Source: Juglans regia (taxonomy: Eukaryota > Streptophyta > Magnoliopsida > Fagales > Juglandaceae). Taken from it: a stretch of DNA of 64,000 nucleotides. The notes beneath the pieces were generated by a model that was not told the DNA's origin, searched no databases, and saw nothing but the letters and a program-made list of their open reading frames with translations. Shown in pieces: positions 63,326 to 64,000 of the stretch. The first letter of the stretch is position 1. Every line of letters starts with the position of its first letter. A program made the translations under genes and the position numbers. Location of the stretch: NCBI RefSeq assembly GCF_001411555.2, contig NC_049911.1, positions 744,001 through 808,000 on the forward strand, in the 5' to 3' direction.

Positions 63326-64000
63326 TAAATCTTATGTTTATATTTGCACATTCACTACCTCTACATGCAATGTATAAATTGTAATGGCTTAATGAGATTT
63401 CTCAAAATTTTACAATGCTCATCGAAACTGTAGATTTTCAAATGTAGGTGATGAGAACATATACAAGCAAGAAGACCCAATACAACCTGATGAGTAGGAC
63501 GGGGGCATGTCCCTAGGCGTGGTAATATGTGACATGATTCGTTAATCCAACATGATCACGACACAAAATTATTGGATTTGAGTTTGATGTTAACAGATTC
63601 GGATCAAAACAAATTGAGTTGTTAATACATGATTTATTAACAGGTCACTTACGGGTCAACCCACTTAACCCGTTAAATATTTTACTCAAAATTACAATTA
63701 TATTCTTTTAAACCCAAAAACAAAAATACCCTAAACTTATTTCGTATTTCCTAATTCTCTCTGATCACTCTCTCTCAATTCTCAATTGACTCAATTCTCA
63801 CAAGTCACGATTGCCTCCGACACTTTCTCTGGATTGTAATTGGTGTTTTTATTGTTTGAATTGTAATTTTGGATATATGTAGTTAGTTTTATATTTTTAG
63901 AAGATATTGTGATTATAACTTTTATGTGAAATTATATTAATCATGTCAAATAAATTATTGGGGTCAATTCAATTCCTTTATAAAACTGGTTGAAATGGGT
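63326..64000. repeat. Dispersed repeat, copy 2 (cut by window edge)
   Basis: Co-linear with 43185-43871 and in the same orientation. It includes the start of the hAT-like element at 63514 (TAGGCGTGGTAATATGT). It continues past the right edge, so its true end is unknown. Confidence 0.75.

Overview
This is nuclear DNA from a woody-type eudicot plant. The genes carry GT-AG introns, the intergenic DNA is AT-rich, and plant-type transposable elements are abundant. Copies of a GATGAGATGAG-type miniature element hint at Fagales (walnut, hickory or oak group), but that is only an inference from repeat style.

Layout, left to right: (1) first exon of FLAP1, a DUF1517 chloroplast membrane protein, minus strand, running off the left edge; (2) a decayed LINE retrotransposon and a hAT element nested in another hAT, 1.5-7.3 kb; (3) ribosomal protein eS24 (RPS24), plus, 5 exons; (4) guanosine deaminase (GSDA), plus, 5 exons; (5) a GeBP/DUF573 (storekeeper-like) transcription factor, plus, intronless; (6) a membrane-anchored chloroplast rubredoxin (RBD1-type), plus, intronless; (7) the cytoplasmic 5'-3' exoribonuclease XRN4/EIN5, minus, 22 coding exons over 15.7 kb, with introns holding a LINE, a SINE, a hAT and several MITEs; (8) a gene-free 42.8-46.9 kb stretch of miniature elements; (9) a cytosolic O-acetylserine(thiol)lyase (CYSD-type cysteine synthase), plus, 10 coding exons, with a SINE split by a TRIM in intron 3 and a 4.6-kb copia element in intron 7; (10) a broken tandem partner of that cysteine synthase at about 61 kb; (11) more miniature elements and a partial second copy of the 43-kb repeat at the right edge. 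Seven intact genes are supported, one of them partial, and every internal splice site was placed by reading frame and family conservation.

The genes do not form a pathway. They are housekeeping and chloroplast genes in an ancestral gene order. From memory of the Arabidopsis map, this order interleaves two Arabidopsis loci: the At5g28020-28060 set (RPS24, GSDA, GeBP, cysteine synthases) and the At1g54490-54520 set (XRN4, rubredoxin, FLAP1). That looks like an ancestral block sorted between two chromosomes by reciprocal gene loss.

I found no new enzymatic or defence system. The best novel material is the set of transposon nests with perfect target-site duplications, a minisatellite grown inside a MITE, a relic tandem cysteine synthase, and an unusual residue in the intact one.
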